NCBI RefSeq assembly: GCF_001649575.2
Contig: NC_051449.1
Span: 14,120,901 to 14,184,900 of the forward strand
Reading direction: 5' to 3'
Source of the DNA: Kryptolebias marmoratus
Lineage: Eukaryota; Chordata; Actinopteri; Cyprinodontiformes; Rivulidae
DNA: 64,000 bases
Part shown: piece after piece, positions 60,201 to 64,000 of the stretch
Numbering within the stretch: position 1 is the first letter of the stretch
How the letters are laid out: the number at the start of each line of letters is the position of its first letter
Translations under genes and position numbers: made by a program
Notes under the pieces: model-generated
The model's input: the letters and a program-made list of their open reading frames with translations, nothing else
The model's database searches: none
What the model was told of the DNA's origin: nothing

Positions 60201-63200
60201 ACACTCGCGATCAGAGGTTCCAGATTAACACGAACCTACAGATTTATCGGACTGTGCCGGGCTAAGTGAGTGCCATCAGGAATGCTGCAGAAAACAGTTT
60301 TGCAAATGAAAATGAAATATGAAGGGCTTTGGCACGTGCTGCTACAGAGCAGCAAAGCTAATCGCTAATTCAGAGAATTTGTGCCCTGTCATGAACCTTT
60401 TTATGTTCTCCTTTTTATTAAAAAATCTAAAATGTTATGCCCTCTGCAGAGTGACAGGTTTCTGCCACTATAAATCATTTTTAAGGGCTTGTGATAAATT
60501 AAGAAATCACAGTATTGTGGTAACACTAAAACCTACTGATTGGCAATTTTGGTCCGTCAAAGTGTGCGCAATTTGGACGGTAACACATGCACAGACTCTG
60601 CAGCTGAACAGCTACTGGAATATGTTTAAACATCACAGTTTCCGACGTTTAAAAGAAGGAAGGTTTAACTTGTTACTCTCAGCTGCAGTCCAAATGTGTG
60701 TTTTGTGCATCTGAGGGTGTTTAGTGAGCTGAGACTGTCATCCATCTGCTCCTGTCTTCTGCAGCTACATGAAAGGAAAACACCTTCCCTCCTCTGTCTC
60801 CCTATGTTTCTTCTCTCATGATCCAGTGGAACACAGAAGAGTTAGGAGAGGAGGCAAAAGAAAATAAGAAAAGAGGAATAAAGTAACCTCCGTGTAAGCC
60901 AAATCTGTTCTCCAGAAAGTGGCAAACGCAGGATGAGAAGCGAGAGGACGAGATGAAGCGGAGGAGAGGTACGACTGGACAGGTGGATCTGTACAAACAA
61001 GAGCTCGCCTGACAGCTGGAAGCAGCTCGTATGGCTAACCATCAGTACAACTTTGAAACTGGCAAACGAAATCTCCTCTTTCTCTCTGTCTTTTTCTTAT
61101 TTATTTAATGCGAAACTTGTCATTACCATACATGGAGAGAAAAAAAAACGGTACATCTTCACACTCAGAGGTCAGCAGGCTCATAAACAAACAGCACAGA
61201 GATAAAGTTGGAAGTAAACCAGCTCCGGGGCTGTCAGTGAGGGGGAGCGGAGCGAAAAGGTGCAAACAGGGAAAGTAAAAAGGGCAGACGAGACGAGCGA
61301 GAACAGTTTGTTAGAGAGTCTGGAAGCTGCTGACAGACTCAGAATGAGATGTGACTAAAGTAAACTGAGCTGCTGTGAAATCCTGCATGGTATATTATGT
61401 CTGCTGGCCTGAGAGCTTTAGCTAATCAGATGACAGGAGATACGGCTAACCTGATAGCTTTTCCAGAACATATAGGTCAATGAACCGCCCCCTCCCCTTC
61501 TACATGCACAAGGTGAGAAGTTAATTTACCTGAAAGCTGGACATCAGCACCAACAGCTAAAACAGACTGGCAGTAGTTTTAGGGATAGCCAAGTGAAAAA
61601 GGCAGACAAAATATTACCTAATTAATTTACCAAAGAAATTTATTATTTATGTGAGTGGGAGCTAAACATAATAGATTACCGGTAGATTTGAGTTGACAAT
61701 CAGGTCCAACAAAGCAGACCTTTAAAGAATCATATTTGTGGAAGTATTGCCCCTCAGACTTGGCAACTTTTCTATTTTTTAAGCATCAACAAATATTTTA
61801 ACAAATTCAACAAACACATTCTTTATAAATGGAGGCTACTTTTCCCCAGGAGCTTCTCTTCAGCAAAAACTCCTCCAAATCAATAGGCTACAAGGTTGCA
61901 AAGGAACACAGTGTATTTTTTTTCTTCTTTTTGGTGGACAAATGTTCAAAAGTCCACTATTTCTGCAAAACGTCCACTCTTTCTGCAAAAGAGCACATGC
62001 ACAGGCCAGATATTTGTTCAGAAATCTTACGTGAACAAATGAGTTTGAAAATGTGAAGCGTTATGGCCGCAGGAAGGAAAACATCAATTCAGATTGTACA
62101 GGACAGAGGGGGCCGTAATCATGATTTGTGTGAATCGGTGCTTATGTCATTTGAAATGAACCAATACAATCTAATAGAAAAATTGCCCAATTATGTGACT
62201 GTGAACTACAGAAAAATGAGCCACGTAGCAAAACAAACACAAAAATCCATTAAAAACAATAGCTAAAGAGATGAAAACATTGACCTTTAACTTATAAAAA
62301 AGTTCTAAAAGTAAATAAAGGGAGCCATTATTGTTCTGAAACCCAACAATAACCTTGAGCTGAGGCCACAAAATATTTAGCAAATATTTCCAGAAATGTT
62401 AGATTGCAAAAATGACAAAAACTCCCTGATCCTGACTTATTTGGTGGTTATACTGTGTGCTTCTAGTTACCCGTTTTTTGCTTCAAAACAATATAATTTG
62501 ATATTTTTCTGTTCATTTTAATAATTCATTCTAATAATAATAATATTTAATTTTCTGTTGAGATCCCCTGCTAACAAACAGATTGTCAAACAAGAGCTCA
62601 GCACCCAAAACGAGCAACCTCCCCTCCAAAAAGAAGATAACTGTTACCGTAACCTTTGATTAGATCACAGTTCTTAATGAAAACAAGCCCGTCCCTCATC
62701 CGGTAATCAGCCCTCGGGTCCATACTGCACGCCATATGTTAGAATGCGGGGGGACTACGATTTCTGCTGAGTGCTTTTGGAAAACTCCAGCTCTTATAGT
62801 CCCAAATGTCAGGGACAGACAGATAGCTCGTCATGGTTCTCCTCACGCACGTCTAAACTGATGCAGCAGATGGCATGGAAAAATAAATGGACGCCTGCTT
62901 GTAGTATAAAGATGTCAGGAAAAGTTCAGCTCAACACTGCACCATATGTTACTGTCCCCAGGAACGGATGAAGTGTGTGTGTGCGCGCGTGCAGGTATCA
63001 GATGTGTAAACACAGTGTTGATAGCAATGGACAGCTACCTGCAGGAGGAAACCCCCCACAGATGATGGATACTTTAGGGCTGTGAGATGTCTGAGAGCCC
63101 TCTTTTGTGAGATGTGAGCGTGGTCACTCTTTGTATCATTTTTCTTCTTGACCCTTGAGGGGCAGAAAAGCACTGAAAAAAACCCAACAGTGGCAGAAAA

Positions 63201-63913
63201 AAAAAAAGAGGACGATTGTGGCCCAAAGCAGACTGTAGTCCACTCCATAAAAAAAAAAATCATTTGCCTCAAATAATAGTTCCTCCCCCCCAAAAAATGT
63301 AAATTTAATTACTTAGCTTGTTGTGGATTGTATCGTTCTGTGTGTTTTTCAACCGTTTTGACCCTTTTAAATGAAATTTAAATTGTTTTTTTGGTGATTT
63401 TTTTTTAAAACTTCTTTGCAGTATTCAGGCTGGACAGGTCAGCACCTGCGGTTTCGTCATATCCCCCTGTCGGCAGTGATCGGAAACTCCTACAGCGTCT
63501 CATCGGGGCAGAAATAAATCCATCCCGTGGACACATTCTGCTGGTTTCAGCTCGCTGAAACGTCCACAACTAAACGCTAGAGGTCACAAGAGCTTATCGG
63601 CCGCAGGATTCACGTGCAGCAGAACCTGCTGAGTCCAACGGTGGAGACTTTCTGTTCAAAAAAATCCATTCGTGAGATTAAAATTAGACGAGAAATTATC
63701 AGTCAAGCAGCTTGGAGCAAAGGACTGGGCATGAACAGACCGCAAAACACGAAAGACAGAAGGGAGATACAGCCGGACGTTTTCTCCAACATGGTGGCCT
63801 ATTTTCCATATCTATATCTATAACTACACTTAGATCACCCACAGGTGGATCTTATTTAAGCAGATATCTGGCTTCTAAATGTAAGGGTTGGGGGTTTAAG
63901 GTGAGAGGGGTGA
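57247..63913 (-). other. ptprs intron or upstream region without recognised exons
   Basis: I searched by eye for the remaining Ig2 and Ig1 coding sequence and for a nine-residue microexon of the meA type and found none. A copy of the dispersed repeat (58265-58960) is the only recognised element. The open frame 60319-60711 (plus) shows no family resemblance. Confidence 0.45.
58265..58960 (+). repeat. Dispersed repeat family, copy 3
   Basis: It aligns along its length with copy 2 (AAATGGGAACA or similar, TTTGTGACAGACTGC, CAGCTACTACCACAC, GTTTCATTAAAATCTGTC). It lies in a ptprs intron, antisense to the gene. Confidence 0.65.
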
Positions 63914-63918
63914 ATATA

Positions 63919-63993
<75 letters not shown>
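63914..63993. repeat. TA dinucleotide microsatellite at the window end
   Basis: About 80 bp of nearly pure (TA)n with one early G interruption. Confidence 0.95.
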
Positions 63994-63996
<3 letters not shown>

Positions 63997-64000
63997 ATGC

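Noticed and set aside
60319..60714. A 131-codon plus-strand frame
   Set aside because: No domain, no splice support and a composition like translated intron. It lies within the probable ptprs intron.

Overview
This window comes from a vertebrate nuclear genome, most likely a ray-finned (teleost) fish. The genes are split into many short exons with GT-AG introns. Non-coding DNA is AT-rich and holds Tc1-type, LINE and foldback or MITE relics and many microsatellites typical of fish. No prokaryotic features are visible. Exon boundaries below were derived by hand from splice sites, reading phase and protein-family resemblance. The three assembled coding sequences are each in frame throughout.

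Layout. (1) 1-2.39 kb: no gene recognised; one repeat with a MITE nested inside it. (2) 2.4-11.1 kb, plus strand: abhd17a, a palmitoyl-protein depalmitoylase of the alpha/beta-hydrolase fold, with a CRE/ETS-type promoter, a probable non-coding first exon, four coding exons (364 aa) and a 3' UTR of about 3 kb. (3) About 11.15-19.5 kb, minus strand: a GRAMD2-like gene (GRAM domain plus C-terminal membrane anchor; 11 core coding exons, 313 aa) with a tandemly duplicated exon. It is tail-to-tail with abhd17a. (4) 19.5-24.3 kb: intergenic, rich in repeat relics, including a 339-bp foldback element inserted into an older dispersed repeat. (5) 24.3-64 kb, minus strand: ptprs, the receptor protein tyrosine phosphatase sigma of the LAR family. 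Thirty coding exons are recognised, from the end of Ig domain 2 to the stop codon (1,751 residues): Ig3, eight fibronectin III repeats, the transmembrane helix and tandem phosphatase domains D1 and D2. The signal peptide, Ig1 and start of Ig2 lie beyond the right edge.

The three genes need not share a pathway. ABHD17A removes palmitate from membrane proteins. The GRAMD2-like protein should sit in the ER membrane at contacts with the plasma membrane. PTPRS is an adhesion-coupled phosphatase of axons and synapses. From memory, ABHD17A and PTPRS both lie on human 19p13.3, so their proximity here looks like conserved synteny.

The most interesting items are two ptprs microexons (a 12-nt ELRE exon between Ig2 and Ig3, and a 27-nt exon in FN5 with a poor acceptor), a GC-AG intron in the D1 phosphatase domain, the in-frame exon duplication in the GRAMD2-like gene, a coding GGA repeat giving 18 glycines in ABHD17A, and a nested foldback element. 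I found no evidence of a wholly new biological system.
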